The notes below the pieces were generated by a model. The model was not told the DNA's origin. It was given only the letters and a program-made list of their open reading frames with translations, and searched no databases. The translations under genes and the position numbers were made by a program. This document shows positions 63,757 through 64,000 of a stretch of 64,000 nucleotides of DNA, piece by piece. The stretch spans positions 4,712,001 through 4,776,000 of the forward strand of contig JBBPUQ010000001.1 of assembly GCA_038501195.1 (NCBI GenBank). The letters run 5' to 3'. Within the stretch, counting starts at the first letter, position 1; every line of letters begins with the position of its first letter. The stretch is from Nemania diffusa (lineage: Eukaryota; Ascomycota; Sordariomycetes; Xylariales; Xylariaceae).

Positions 63757-64000
63757 ATGATCACCCGAGGCGGCAGAGTGGCAAGAGGCACACCTGGGCG
63801 CGGCGGCTTTGGAGGGCACTTTACTCCCATTCGCAGATCCAAAGTACACGTCTTACATTTCAGCGACCACGCTGGCAAGCCGGCATGCATGGTATTCCGG
63901 GGCAGAGAGACCTGCACTCTGCCGCCACTCTACGCCATCGCCATCTACTTCACTCACCCGGAGGCGGATCCCTCTGCAGTCGACCCAGAGGCGTTGTTTG
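63757..64000 (+). CDS. Unassigned open frame running off the window (3' partial)
   Basis: From the ATG at 63757 the frame stays open for 81 codons to the window end; the upstream in-frame stop is about 60 bp earlier. The translation starts MITRGGRVARG, has a Gly/Arg-rich head and then KVHVLHFSDHAGKPACMVF and PPLYAIAIYFTHPEAD. I do not recognise the family. It could be the first exon of a gene continuing to the right. An opposite-strand frame overlaps it but starts with a non-ATG codon. Confidence 0.35.
   Translation, partial: MITRGGRVARGTPGRGGFGGHFTPIRRSKVHVLHFSDHAGKPACMVFRGRETCTLPPLYAIAIYFTHPEADPSAVDPEALF

Noticed and set aside
63440..63917. Minus-strand frames near the right end
   Set aside because: They are short, lack domains, and at least one begins with a non-ATG codon opposite a better plus-strand frame.

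Overview
The window is nuclear DNA from a filamentous ascomycete (Pezizomycotina, most probably Sordariomycetes; genus not determinable). Evidence: short GT-AG introns of 52-141 nt with CTAAC/CTGAC/TTGAC-type branch sites, fungal proteins (SLA1 with LxxQxTG repeats, COG8, HEM25, a TLC protein, a GPI-type secreted protein), and a sharply bounded ~40 kb block of extreme A+T content full of C-to-T / G-to-A changes, the signature of repeat-induced point mutation (RIP).

Left gene arm (1-12,992). A 5'-truncated coiled-coil protein with a DUF8035-like C-terminus (+) converges on the mitochondrial glycine carrier HEM25 (-, two exons with a 40-nt first exon). Then come a 939-bp near-perfect palindromic fold-back element (2,916-3,854), the Golgi tether subunit COG8 (-), a 593-bp terminal-inverted-repeat element with an AT-rich core (6,345-6,937), a small secreted GPI-type protein (-), about 2.9 kb without a recognisable gene, and a 499-aa LRR/F-box-like protein (+).

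Central transposon island (12,993-53,072). The whole AT-rich block lies between two 193-bp LTRs of one retrotransposon, flanked by the 5-bp target duplication GGAGC. Nested inside are six copies or pieces of a second LTR family ('F', LTR ~280-317 bp), four in + orientation followed by two in - orientation, making a 36-kb inverted array. Inserted into F copies are two 7.2-kb LTR retrotransposons: E2 at 18,033-25,264, TSD TATAA, with a Ty3/gypsy reverse transcriptase still readable on the minus strand, and E3 at 43,008-50,270, TSD ATAG, with a CCHC gag remnant on the minus strand. Three short, essentially unmutated insertions (25,678-25,827; 41,416-41,650; 51,997-52,241) stand out. No intact gene was found in the island.

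Right gene arm (53,073-64,000). A truncated pogo/Tc5-type transposase N-terminus abuts the island. Next is an 861-aa protein (-, two exons) combining a coiled-coil N-terminus, a PD-(D/E)XK nuclease-like domain and a C-terminal protein-kinase-like domain, the architecture described for fungal Crinkler-type/REase-kinase proteins. It is divergent from a TLC-domain membrane protein (+, two exons), which converges on SLA1 (-, four exons, 1,156 aa), the endocytic actin-patch adaptor. An unassigned open frame runs off the right end.

The housekeeping genes (HEM25 in haem synthesis, COG8 in Golgi trafficking, SLA1 in endocytosis) do not form a pathway. The accessory-looking genes (LRR/F-box-like and REase-kinase) flank the transposon island on either side.
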